NCBI RefSeq assembly: GCF_900198405.1
Contig: NZ_FZMR01000028.1
Coordinates: 1 to 42,083, forward strand
Reading direction: 5' to 3'
Source of the DNA: Helicobacter cetorum
GTDB taxonomy: Bacteria > Campylobacterota > Campylobacteria > Campylobacterales > Helicobacteraceae
Length of the DNA stretch: 42,083 nt
Part shown: positions 17,393-25,719 of the stretch, in pieces
Position numbering within the stretch: position 1 is the first letter of the stretch
Layout: the number at the start of each line of letters is the position of its first letter
Notes under the pieces: model-generated
Databases searched by the model: none
What the model was told of the DNA's origin: nothing
Seen by the model: only the letters and a program-made list of their open reading frames with translations
Position numbers and translations under genes: made by a program

Positions 17393-18189
17393 GCTAACAC
17401 CACGCTATGATTTATGCGCTTGATTTTGCCTAATAATTCGTATTCTAAAAGCTTGTCGCCATATTTTAGATACGCTTCTTCATAACTAGGATTTTTCGCA
17501 CAATATTCTAAAAATTCATCTTTGACTTCGCCTGTTTCTTTTAAGTGGTAATCTTTTAAAAGAGTGTTAATAAAATTTTGAAGGTTATAAATGCCTTTAG
17601 CTTGGTTTTTTTCTAAAAGCTCATTAGTGCCTTCACTCTCATTTAATTTTTGGGGCAAAACAAATAAAGGCTTTTGATACTTTTGAGCTAGTCTCGCGCT
17701 ACTCATAGAGCCACTCAATAAATCCGCTTGAGGGATAATGACTATATCACTTAGTGCAATAACCAAGCGATTTCGTGCCAAAAAAGAGCCTTTAAGGGGC
17801 ATAAAATCTTTTTCATATTCGCTTAAAATCAAGCCATTTTGAGCGATTTTTTGAATGATTTTAGCATTGCTTGCAGGATAGATTTTATCCAAACTACAAG
17901 GCGAGAGCATAATCGTATTAGGTAAGGCATTTTCTTGAGCGATAATATCCACTCCTAACGCTCCCCCACTCACAATGATTGCACCACTTTTAGCAAGCTC
18001 TCTAGCTAGAGTGATGGTGTGTTGCTTACTATAAGGGGTGGGTCTTCTTGTGCCTATAATGGCTACTTTTAAAGGTGTGTTTAAAAGCTCGGCGTTGCCT
18101 ACAAAATAGAGTTTTTTAGGGGGGTCTTTGAGAATGTCAAAGACCTTAGGAATACTCTCTAAAACATGGTATTGAAAGCCACTTTTCAT
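17389..18189 (-). CDS. dprA: DNA processing protein DprA
   Basis: A 266-residue protein that loads RecA on incoming single-stranded DNA during natural transformation. The Rossmann core is visible: VAIIGTRRPTPYSKQ, then AIIVSGGALGVDIIAQ (SGxAxGxD motif), LARNRLVIAL and SGSMSSARLA. A small C-terminal winged-helix-like part (EAYLKYGDKLLEYELLGKIK) follows. It lacks the N-terminal SAM-like extension of longer DprA proteins, giving the short Helicobacter form. It sits 12 bases after minE, and the stop overlaps the ruvX start. Confidence 0.94.
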   Translation of the reverse strand: MKSGFQYHVLESIPKVFDILKDPPKKLYFVGNAELLNTPLKVAIIGTRRPTPYSKQHTITLARELAKSGAIIVSGGALGVDIIAQENALPNTIMLSPCSLDKIYPASNAKIIQKIAQNGLILSEYEKDFMPLKGSFLARNRLVIALSDIVIIPQADLLSGSMSSARLAQKYQKPLFVLPQKLNESEGTNELLEKNQAKGIYNLQNFINTLLKDYHLKETGEVKDEFLEYCAKNPSYEEAYLKYGDKLLEYELLGKIKRINHSVVLA

Positions 18190-18201
18190 CAGTTATTCAA
18201 G

Positions 18202-18435
18202 TTATTTGGGTAATACAATTTCTACTTCAATCGTTTCTACACTCTGATTGCTATCAAGGGTTTTAAAATGAATGTCTGAAGATTTGGTGTATTTTTGAAT
18301 GACTGCAATAATTTCCTTACGCATATCTTCCATGTAGGGTAAATTCAAGGTGCGTTCTTTAGCTAAAATCAATTTTAATCTGTCAGTCGCTGTAGTGGCA
18401 CTCCCCTTTGTTTTGAAAAAGTCAAAAAAACTCAT
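18202..18435 (-). CDS. minE: Cell division topological specificity factor MinE
   Basis: A 77-residue partner of MinD. The N-terminal part ([20 protein letters not shown]) includes the membrane-targeting stretch, [12 protein letters not shown] is the anti-MinCD helix region, and the C-terminal topological-specificity domain reads [13 protein letters not shown]. It stimulates MinD ATPase to drive pole-to-pole oscillation and place the division site at midcell. It overlaps the minD stop by 4 bases. An AAGGG lies upstream inside minD. minC is not adjacent. Confidence 0.94.
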   Translation of the reverse strand: MSFFDFFKTKGSATTATDRLKLILAKERTLNLPYMEDMRKEIIAVIQKYTKSSDIHFKTLDSNQSVETIEVEIVLPK

Positions 18436-19238
18436 GAGAATATCCCTTTTAAAGCCCCAAAAAAGCCTTTTTTAGCCTTAAATTCTACAAACTCCACTTC
18501 TTCACCTAAAATCCTTCTTGTAATACGCTCATAAGCCTTTGAGCTTTCACATTCAGTGCGTATCACTGGTTCGCCCTTATTAGTGGCTGAAACGATGTGG
18601 CTATCTTCTGGAACCACCCCAATTAAAGGCAAACCTAAAATCTTAAGCACTTCTTCTGTAGAAATCATCTCGCCATTTTCCACTAATTCAGGTTTTAAGC
18701 GATTGATAATCAAGTATTTATGCACTTCTTCGCCCCTTTTAGCCCGATTAGACTTCGCATCAATAATGCCAATCACTCTATCGCTATCTCTTAAAGAACT
18801 CACTTCTGGGGTTACCACGACTAATGCCATATCCGCATGCAAAATCGCATGCTCAAACCCGCTTTCAATCCCAGCGGGCGAATCAATCAAAATATAATCA
18901 AAATCCGCTCTTAAAGCATTGATTAAAATCGCCACTTTTTCCTTGTCTAAAATATTTTTATCCTTGCTTTGAGAGGCGGCTAAAAAAGAGAGATTTTTAG
19001 TCTGTTTATCTGTGATTAAAGCTTGTGTAAGATTACAATTTTTTTCCATAACATCTACCACATCATAAACAATGCGATTTTCTAAGCCCAAAATCATATC
19101 CAAGTTTCTTAAGCCTATATCAAAATCAATCGCCACAACCTTTTTGCCACTCTCAGCTAATCCTATTGCTAAATTAGCAGTTGTAGTGCTTTTGCCTACG
19201 CCACCTTTACCTGAAGTGATAGTAATTACTATTGCCAT
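18432..19238 (-). CDS. minD: Septum-site determining ATPase MinD
   Basis: A 268-residue ParA/MinD ATPase. Deviant Walker [10 protein letters not shown] is at residues 10-18, the switch motif [10 protein letters not shown] follows, then IDSPAGIE. The C-terminal [13 protein letters not shown] is the amphipathic membrane-targeting helix. With MinE it restricts Z-ring formation. RBS AAGGA lies 6 bases before the ATG. It sits 10 bases after ilvC on the same strand, the same neighbours as in H. pylori (HP0330-HP0331). Confidence 0.97.
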   Translation of the reverse strand: MAIVITITSGKGGVGKSTTTANLAIGLAESGKKVVAIDFDIGLRNLDMILGLENRIVYDVVDVMEKNCNLTQALITDKQTKNLSFLAASQSKDKNILDKEKVAILINALRADFDYILIDSPAGIESGFEHAILHADMALVVVTPEVSSLRDSDRVIGIIDAKSNRAKRGEEVHKYLIINRLKPELVENGEMISTEEVLKILGLPLIGVVPEDSHIVSATNKGEPVIRTECESSKAYERITRRILGEEVEFVEFKAKKGFFGALKGIFS

Positions 19239-19248
19239 ATTATTCCTT

Positions 19249-20241
19249 TTAATTTTTATTGTTTAAAGGGGTGCGTAAAATTTTCCCAATTTGTTCTAAT
19301 TTGATGTTTTTAAGGGCTTTTCTTTCTGTGTTTAATCTAGGGTAATTCAAGCTTTTTTCTAGTAAAAAATCCTTAGCAAAAGAGCCATTTTGAATCTTAT
19401 TTAAGATTTTTTGCATGCGTTTTTCTAATAAATGAGCCATAGGTTCTCTAGCTTTGATAGCTCCAAATTCAGCGGTGTTAGAAATATGTTTTCGCATGCC
19501 TTCAATCCCCTTATAATGCAATAAATCTGCCACTAATTTCACTTCATGCACGCATTCAAAATAGGCTAATTCTTCAGGGTATCCTGCCTTAATTAAAGTC
19601 TCAAACCCCGTTCTTACAATCGCTTCTAGCCCCCCACATAAAACCGCTTGTTCGCCAAACAAATCGCTCTCGCATTCTTCTTTGAAGCTCGTTTCTAAAA
19701 CCCCCATTCTTCCCCCACCATTTGCTTTAGCATAGCTTAAAGCCACAGCTTTAGCATCATGTTTTGAACTTTCTTGTTCCACAGCGATTAAATGATATAA
19801 ACCCCTATTTTTGAGGTATTCTTCTCTTAAAGCACTCCCAGGCCCTTTTGGAGCAACTAGAATAACCCCCACACCCTTTGGAAGAATTACTTGATTAAAA
19901 TGCACGCTAAAGCCATGAGAAAAGGCTACAATTTGGTCGTCTTTTAAAAAAGGAATCACTTCTTTTTCTAAAACTTCTTTATGTAATTCATCAGGAAGTA
20001 GCACCATAAGCACATCAGATTTTTGGACTAATTCTTTGACTTCTAACACTTCAAAGCCTTCATCTTTTGCCCTTGAAATGCTTGAACTTCCCTTGTATAA
20101 GCCAATACGCACTTTTACTTCAGAGTCTCTTAAATTGAGTGCATGGGCTCTTCCTTGTGCACCATAACCAATAATGCCTACTTGCAAAGCTTGAATTATA
20201 TTTAAATCAATGTCTTTATCATAATAAATCGGTAATGCCAA
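19249..20241 (-). CDS. ilvC: Ketol-acid reductoisomerase
   Basis: A 330-residue class I enzyme of valine/isoleucine synthesis, isomerising and reducing acetolactate with NADPH. The dinucleotide motif GYGAQG is at residues 25-30, APKGPGS and the metal-ligand motif [13 protein letters not shown] are present, and the C-terminal knotted domain has [10 protein letters not shown]. The start is TTG at 20241 (mature reading MALPIYYD), with AGGGGA about 8 bases upstream; no ATG fits better. It is nearly collinear with my memory of H. pylori IlvC. It heads the ilvC-min-dprA-ruvX run and is divergent from ppc. Confidence 0.97.
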   Translation of the reverse strand: MALPIYYDKDIDLNIIQALQVGIIGYGAQGRAHALNLRDSEVKVRIGLYKGSSSISRAKDEGFEVLEVKELVQKSDVLMVLLPDELHKEVLEKEVIPFLKDDQIVAFSHGFSVHFNQVILPKGVGVILVAPKGPGSALREEYLKNRGLYHLIAVEQESSKHDAKAVALSYAKANGGGRMGVLETSFKEECESDLFGEQAVLCGGLEAIVRTGFETLIKAGYPEELAYFECVHEVKLVADLLHYKGIEGMRKHISNTAEFGAIKAREPMAHLLEKRMQKILNKIQNGSFAKDFLLEKSLNYPRLNTERKALKNIKLEQIGKILRTPLNNKN

Positions 20242-20304
20242 AATTAAATTCCCCTAAACAAAATTAGAATTAAGAGTGATTGTCTATTAGATAACAAATA
20301 ATTC

Positions 20305-20310
20305 TATAAT
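20305..20310 (+). promoter_or_regulatory. Candidate -10 box of ppc
   Basis: A perfect TATAAT lies 32 bases before the TTG start of ppc, inside the 100-base divergent gap with ilvC. GAGGTAG follows as the ribosome site. Confidence 0.55.
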
Positions 20311-20341
20311 ACCATAATGCTTAAATAAGAGAGGTAGAACT

Positions 20342-22954
20342 TTGAAAAAGAACCCCCATTTTTTACAAGAATTAGCGCTCATTAAACGCCTTTTTTTACA
20401 GATGCTAAAAGAATGTAAAGAAGAAGAGACCGCACAGCAATTTCTCTCTTTATGCCATGCATTTGAAAAAAATTCTTTTAAAGAAAGTCAAAAAATTTTA
20501 CAAAAAATTATAGAAAGCCAACAGCTTTTGGGTATTATCAAGGCTTTTTCACTCTATAATATCCTTATTAACATTGTTGAAGAACGCTATAAAATCAATA
20601 ACACCTCTTATTTTTTTGAAGATATTATCAAGCCCCTAAATCCAAAAACAAAAAAAACCTTAAAAAACTTAGCTTTTTATCCGGTTTTTACCGCTCATCC
20701 TACCCAATCTATGCGAAGAACTTTTTTAGAGGCTTATCAAGTGATTTCTAAAAATTTAGCGTATTTTTCTAACAAGCTCACAAAAAACGCCCAAGAAAAA
20801 ATTGAAAATGAGATTAAATACCGCTTGCACTTACTCTATAAAAGCCATTTAGCCCGCCAAGAAAAATTGGAAGTTTTAAGCGAATTGGATAACTTGCTCT
20901 ACTTGGTAGAAACCTCCATTCTCCCAAGCGCTTTAGAAACCTTGCGTTCTGTAGAAAAGGTTTTAAATGAGCCTCTCACACAATCCCCTATTATCTTAGG
21001 AAGTTGGATAGGAGGCGATAGAGATGGAAATCCTTTTGTAACTAATGCTTTAATGACCCAAACTCTGCGTATCCAGCATGCTTTTATCATAGAATTTTAT
21101 ATTAAAGAAGTGAGAGCCTTAACTAGAGAGCTTTCTCTCTCTTCAGATTTTTGCACCATAAGCAAAACCTTTAAGCAAAGCTTAGAACAAGAATGGGAAT
21201 ATTTAGACCCAAGCGATGCGATTTTACACCAGCATGAACCCTTTAGAGCCAAATTGCTTTTAATGGAAAAAAAGCTCAAAAACCGCCTTTTAAGCGTGAA
21301 TAGTCCCTTGCCTATCGCTTATACTTATCATAATATAGAAGAATTTATCAGCGATATTGATTTAATGCTAAATAACCTTGAACCCTATCTAAAACCCCAT
21401 TTAGAACGCTTGCGTCATTTAGCTCTTTTAGCAGGGTTTCATGCTTTGCGTTTGGATTTTAGAGAGCATAAAGAAGTGTTTTTAAACGCTTTGAGCGAAA
21501 CTTTTTCATTTTTAGGACTAGCTGATAATGATTTCTTGTCTAAAAATGAAACTAAAAAACTAGAAATCATCAATAACGCCTTTTTATTCTTATTAAAAAA
21601 TCCTTTAGAATTAGGCTCTTTAATAGAGCAATTAAGCCCAAAAAGTGCCAATATCCTAGAAGCATTAATGAAAATTTCATGGGCAAAAGAGATAATTTCT
21701 AAAGAAAGTGTTCGTTCTATCATTCTTTCTATGAGTGAGAGTGCGAGCGATATTTTAGGAGTGCTATGGCTCATTCAATTAGCTAAATTAGAAAAAGAAA
21801 TTTCTCTAACCCCCCTTTTTGAAACCATACAAGACTTAGAAAATGCCCCTAAGATCATGCAAATTTTAAGCCAAAACCCCCACTACAACGCTTATTTAAA
21901 CCATCAAAATAGAAACCAACAAATCATGATAGGCTATTCAGATTCTAGTAAAGATGGCGGTATTTTTGCAAGCAATTATTACCTTGATAACGCTATTAAA
22001 GAATTAATAAATCTTGAAGAAAAGCTCAATCTTTCATTCTTGCTCTTCCATGGGCGAGGAGGGAGTGTGAGTAGAGGGGGATTAAGCTTAGAGAGTGCTT
22101 TAGATTGTGCACCTTATAAGAGCGCTAAAGATATTCTTAAGCTCACTGAACAAGGCGAAGTCATTAGCCTAAAATATCTCAATTTAGAAAGCGCTCAATA
22201 CAATTTACACAACACCCTAAGCGCTTTATTAAAAAAGAATACCCAAGAAAAAGCCCCTAAAACTTCCAAAGAACACAAACAAACCCTCCAAACTATCGCT
22301 CATCTTTCTTATAAAGCCTATAGAAAATTAGTCTATGAAACCCAAGGCTTTTTAGAGTATTTTAAATTAGCAACTCCTATTTATTTTATCCAAGAATTAC
22401 CGCTTGGCTCACGCCCTTCTAAACGCAAAGAAAGCTCTAAAATTGAAGATTTAAGAGCGATTCCTTGGGTTTTTGCATGGACACAGAATCGTTGCATTTT
22501 ACCGGCATGGTATGGCTTAGGAAGCGCTTTAGAAACGCTTAATCCTACAACCCTAAAAACCCTTTATAAAGAAAATGCGCTTTTTAAAGTCGTCTTAGAT
22601 AATGTCGCCCAAGTGCTTTTAAAAGTGGATTTAGATATTTTTGCAACCTATCATTCTTTGGCTAAGGACTTGCCTAATGCGAAAGAAATTTTTGAATCCA
22701 TTCAAAATGAATTTAATGCGACTAAAAAGTCTATTCTATGCGCTCGCCAAGAAAATGAGCTTTTAGAAAATGAACCGATGATTTATCATTCTATCTTATT
22801 TAGAAAACCCTATCTAAACGCCCTTAACACCTTACAAATTGAACTCATTAAAGCCTTTTATGCTACTAAGGATAAAGACAAACAAGCACACTTACTCCAC
22901 CAAGTCCATAGTAGCATTGTAGGTATCGCTCAAGGCATGCGTAATACCGGATAG
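20342..22954 (+). CDS. ppc: Phosphoenolpyruvate carboxylase
   Basis: An 870-residue enzyme that fixes bicarbonate onto PEP to give oxaloacetate, an anaplerotic entry to the TCA cycle. All diagnostic motifs are present: FTAHPTQSMRRT with catalytic His119, GSWIGGDRDGNPFV, LDFREH, MIGYSDSSKDGG, FHGRGGSVSRGG, IPWVFAWTQNR and a C-terminus ending RNTG (family QNTG). The length matches bacterial PEPC. The start is TTG at 20342 with GAGG about 8 bases upstream. It converges with a TonB-receptor gene only 2 bases away. I do not know of ppc in H. pylori, so this is a metabolic difference. Confidence 0.96.
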   Translation: MKKNPHFLQELALIKRLFLQMLKECKEEETAQQFLSLCHAFEKNSFKESQKILQKIIESQQLLGIIKAFSLYNILINIVEERYKINNTSYFFEDIIKPLNPKTKKTLKNLAFYPVFTAHPTQSMRRTFLEAYQVISKNLAYFSNKLTKNAQEKIENEIKYRLHLLYKSHLARQEKLEVLSELDNLLYLVETSILPSALETLRSVEKVLNEPLTQSPIILGSWIGGDRDGNPFVTNALMTQTLRIQHAFIIEFYIKEVRALTRELSLSSDFCTISKTFKQSLEQEWEYLDPSDAILHQHEPFRAKLLLMEKKLKNRLLSVNSPLPIAYTYHNIEEFISDIDLMLNNLEPYLKPHLERLRHLALLAGFHALRLDFREHKEVFLNALSETFSFLGLADNDFLSKNETKKLEIINNAFLFLLKNPLELGSLIEQLSPKSANILEALMKISWAKEIISKESVRSIILSMSESASDILGVLWLIQLAKLEKEISLTPLFETIQDLENAPKIMQILSQNPHYNAYLNHQNRNQQIMIGYSDSSKDGGIFASNYYLDNAIKELINLEEKLNLSFLLFHGRGGSVSRGGLSLESALDCAPYKSAKDILKLTEQGEVISLKYLNLESAQYNLHNTLSALLKKNTQEKAPKTSKEHKQTLQTIAHLSYKAYRKLVYETQGFLEYFKLATPIYFIQELPLGSRPSKRKESSKIEDLRAIPWVFAWTQNRCILPAWYGLGSALETLNPTTLKTLYKENALFKVVLDNVAQVLLKVDLDIFATYHSLAKDLPNAKEIFESIQNEFNATKKSILCARQENELLENEPMIYHSILFRKPYLNALNTLQIELIKAFYATKDKDKQAHLLHQVHSSIVGIAQGMRNTG

Positions 22955-22956
22955 CC

Positions 22957-25503
22957 CTAAAACTGATAATTAATAAAGCAAGTAATTGAACGCCCAGGCC
23001 CTGGCTGTCTGCCTGTAGGGCTAGTGCCAATCCCTCTAAAATAGTATTTCATATTAAAGATATTATTCACTTGCAAGCTCGCTGTAATTTTATGTCTGCC
23101 ACTTTGCCACAACACTTGACTAATTTGAATGTTCCACACCCAATACCAAGGCAACATACCCACATTATTACACTGATAATTGATCCCCCATAAAGGCTCA
23201 ATATACCCACACACTTGCTTAGACTTATCACTATTTAGCATACTGCTATATGAACGGCTATAAAAAAAGCTTGATAATCCAATCGTCGTATTCTTATAAG
23301 TATATCTTGCATCAAAAACAAATTGATTAGGGCTAACATAAGGAAATCGCTTGCCTTTAATATTAAAAGAATCATAATGCCCTTCATAAGAAGAATTAAC
23401 AATACCCACAAAAAAGGGGTTGCTCGCTCCATTATTTGTAATGAGCGCATCAATATAAGTATAAGCTGCATGAAATTGCAAGCCTCTAATAGGTGCATAA
23501 TACAATTCTAATTCCACGCCTTGAGAACGCCCATCAATAGGCACAGAAGTATAACCCCCAGAGTTATAATCATGCGCAAAAGTGATGAAATAATTAGAAT
23601 TAAAACTCAATTTATCTTTATAAGAATAGCGAGAGCCTGCTTCTATTTCATTAAAAGTTTGGGTATAAAACTGCCTATAAAACCCATTATAAAAAGCCGC
23701 CATGCCTTGTTGAGGGGGGATAAAACTGCGTTGGTAATTAAAATACAACACCCAATTACTAATAGGCTTATAAGCAATACTAACAGCAGGGTTAAACTCA
23801 TTATTTTGCTTAGGATAATCTCGTATGATGTAATCATCACTACCTTTTGCATGAATGTCTTCTACATCATATTGGTAATTAGGATTAAGCATTTTAACAT
23901 GGTAGTGGTAGTTCAAAAAAGTGTAGCGAATACCCGGTGTAATCACTAATTTGCCATCAAATAAATCAATTTTATCGCTTAGATATACGGCAGTGAAATT
24001 ATTATTTAAGCGTTGGTAAGGAAAAAAAGCGTAATTCCACTGATAGCCACTTTGAGAACAATCGCTTGTGTTATACCCTAAAGCCCCCTCTTGTTGCAAT
24101 TCTTGCACGCTTTTTCCCATAGTATCCACCCCCGCTTTAACACTCACGCCATTATCTTCTAAATCTTGCAAGCTTTCATTATAAATCGTGCCTTTTAAAG
24201 GTGTCCAGCCAGCTTTACAAGTAGTAGTATCTCTTAAAGCAGGGGGGAAATACAAATCTGATGCAAAAAAGCGCATTCCAGCTGTAAAAGTTTGCTTAAT
24301 ATTACCGGTTTTGACATTTAAATGTAATTTTGGCTCAAACGCATTGAAAACAAATCTTCTTGGGTGCTGAAACACTGCAAAACCATTATAATTATCATCA
24401 GTATAAACAGGCCCATTTTCAGGGTTACTATTGACATTTAAAAAATTGGTATCAAATTTAAAATCCCTACTTAAATCTTGCGTATAATAAGTGAAACTAA
24501 AATCTCCATTTAGTTTTTCACTGGTGCCAAAATAGTTTTGATACACAATGCCAAAACGCTTAGAGCGACCGCTTTTAGTGTTATTAGGGCGGTTGTTTTG
24601 AAAACGATTTGTATTATACGCCTCTATACTCAAACTTCCCGGGTCAGCAAAGAAAAAACTATAGTATTGATAATAGGCTTTAATACTATTATTAGCATTA
24701 ATTTTCCAAACCCCCTCTAACATGTAGTTTTGATTATCAGTAGGGCTGTTATATCTAAAGCCTTGCCCCTTAAGCCAATCCGCTTGAATTTGCACCCCAA
24801 AATGTTTATTTATCATGCCCCCACTTTTTAAATAAGTATCAAAAAGCATGTTATTAGCTAAACTTTTATTGATAGGCTTATCTTGTGTGCTTACAAAACC
24901 GCTATTTCTAGCCCTCCCCCAAAAGGTTGTCCTCTCTGCTACTTCATTAACCCATTTTTTAGGGATTTCTTTAGTGATAACATTAATAACCCCTCCAAAA
25001 GTGTTAGGCCCATATTGGACGCTTGAACCACCCTTAATCACATCAATCCTATCCACATTTAAAAAATTGATAGGCATAAGCGGTATTCTAATGGCAGAAT
25101 AAGGGTCTGCATAAATAGGCACACCATTCATTAAAATCATGCCCGTATCACTATGTCCAGCAGCCCCTGCCCCAAAACCTCTCACACTAATTGATGGCTC
25201 TATGCCTGTGCCATTGAAATTTCTAATTTGAATACCCGGCACATTTTGCAAAGCCTCTTCAACGCTTTGATTAGCCGTTTGCGTGATTTGCTTATGTGAG
25301 ATAATGCTCCTACTACCGGCAAAATTTCTCACACTAGAGCTTTGCCAATTTTTAGGCGTATCAATCCCACCATAACCCCTAGAATCTACATCATTCATTC
25401 CTAAAGCTTGCACCTTGCTTAGCGTATAGGACTTCTTAGAGCTTTTAGCCTGCATAACACTCATTCCAAGCAATACCAATAACAACCAACTTCTACACTT
25501 CAT
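22957..25503 (-). CDS. TonB-dependent outer membrane receptor, FecA-like (848 residues)
   Basis: A signal peptide (MKCRSWLLLVLLGMSVMQA) is followed by a candidate TonB box in KKSYTLSKVQ, a plug domain (QTANQSVEEALQNVPGIQIR, then KGGSSVQYGPNTFGGVINV) and a 22-strand-type barrel ending FINYQF. It is a close paralogue of the next upstream receptor over plug and barrel end (shared NNIFNMKYYFRGIGTSP) but carries an insertion of roughly 45 residues with two Cys in the middle (around residues 420-490), probably an extracellular loop. Its length is nearer H. pylori FecA3 (HP1400, linked to nickel) than FecA1, so the metal or siderophore is uncertain. Upstream DNA holds a duplicated 13-bp AT-rich motif suitable for Fur or NikR. 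Confidence 0.9.
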   Translation of the reverse strand: MKCRSWLLLVLLGMSVMQAKSSKKSYTLSKVQALGMNDVDSRGYGGIDTPKNWQSSSVRNFAGSRSIISHKQITQTANQSVEEALQNVPGIQIRNFNGTGIEPSISVRGFGAGAAGHSDTGMILMNGVPIYADPYSAIRIPLMPINFLNVDRIDVIKGGSSVQYGPNTFGGVINVITKEIPKKWVNEVAERTTFWGRARNSGFVSTQDKPINKSLANNMLFDTYLKSGGMINKHFGVQIQADWLKGQGFRYNSPTDNQNYMLEGVWKINANNSIKAYYQYYSFFFADPGSLSIEAYNTNRFQNNRPNNTKSGRSKRFGIVYQNYFGTSEKLNGDFSFTYYTQDLSRDFKFDTNFLNVNSNPENGPVYTDDNYNGFAVFQHPRRFVFNAFEPKLHLNVKTGNIKQTFTAGMRFFASDLYFPPALRDTTTCKAGWTPLKGTIYNESLQDLEDNGVSVKAGVDTMGKSVQELQQEGALGYNTSDCSQSGYQWNYAFFPYQRLNNNFTAVYLSDKIDLFDGKLVITPGIRYTFLNYHYHVKMLNPNYQYDVEDIHAKGSDDYIIRDYPKQNNEFNPAVSIAYKPISNWVLYFNYQRSFIPPQQGMAAFYNGFYRQFYTQTFNEIEAGSRYSYKDKLSFNSNYFITFAHDYNSGGYTSVPIDGRSQGVELELYYAPIRGLQFHAAYTYIDALITNNGASNPFFVGIVNSSYEGHYDSFNIKGKRFPYVSPNQFVFDARYTYKNTTIGLSSFFYSRSYSSMLNSDKSKQVCGYIEPLWGINYQCNNVGMLPWYWVWNIQISQVLWQSGRHKITASLQVNNIFNMKYYFRGIGTSPTGRQPGPGRSITCFINYQF

Positions 25504-25518
25504 TTTACCACCAAAAAT

Positions 25519-25570
25519 ATATAATGATAATTGTAATTACTATACAAAACTTGCGTAATATAATGATAAT
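25519..25570. promoter_or_regulatory. Duplicated 13-bp AT-rich operator candidate
   Basis: ATATAATGATAAT occurs exactly at 25519-25531 and again at 25558-25570, 39 bases apart, just upstream of the 848-residue receptor gene (start at 25503). The first copy lies where a minus-strand -10 would be. Sequences of the TAATAATnATTATTA type are bound by H. pylori Fur, and NikR binds similar AT-rich half-sites; which regulator applies is inference. Confidence 0.5.
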
Positions 25571-25674
25571 AATCTTAAATGTCAATATCAAAAAGATAAA
25601 AAAGCGGTTTTCTTAAAATAAATTTTTTAATATTTTAAACAAAAAAATTAATATTTATTGTTGCAAAAATAAAC

Positions 25675-25693
25675 GCTTGCAAAAAAAGCAAGC
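25675..25693 (-). terminator. Terminator-like hairpin after fecA
   Basis: GCTTGC (25675-25680) and GCAAGC (25688-25693) form a 6-bp stem with a seven-base loop, 27 bases past the fecA stop. On the minus strand it is followed by GTTTATTTTT. It would separate fecA from the downstream receptor gene. Confidence 0.5.
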
Positions 25694-25719
25694 TAAAAAT
25701 AAGATGAGCTTAAAGAAGT

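Noticed and set aside
23521-23949. 142-codon plus-strand frame inside the 848-residue receptor gene
   Set aside because: Composition rich in Ile/Arg, typical of an antisense shadow; the minus-strand receptor has complete plug and barrel motifs.
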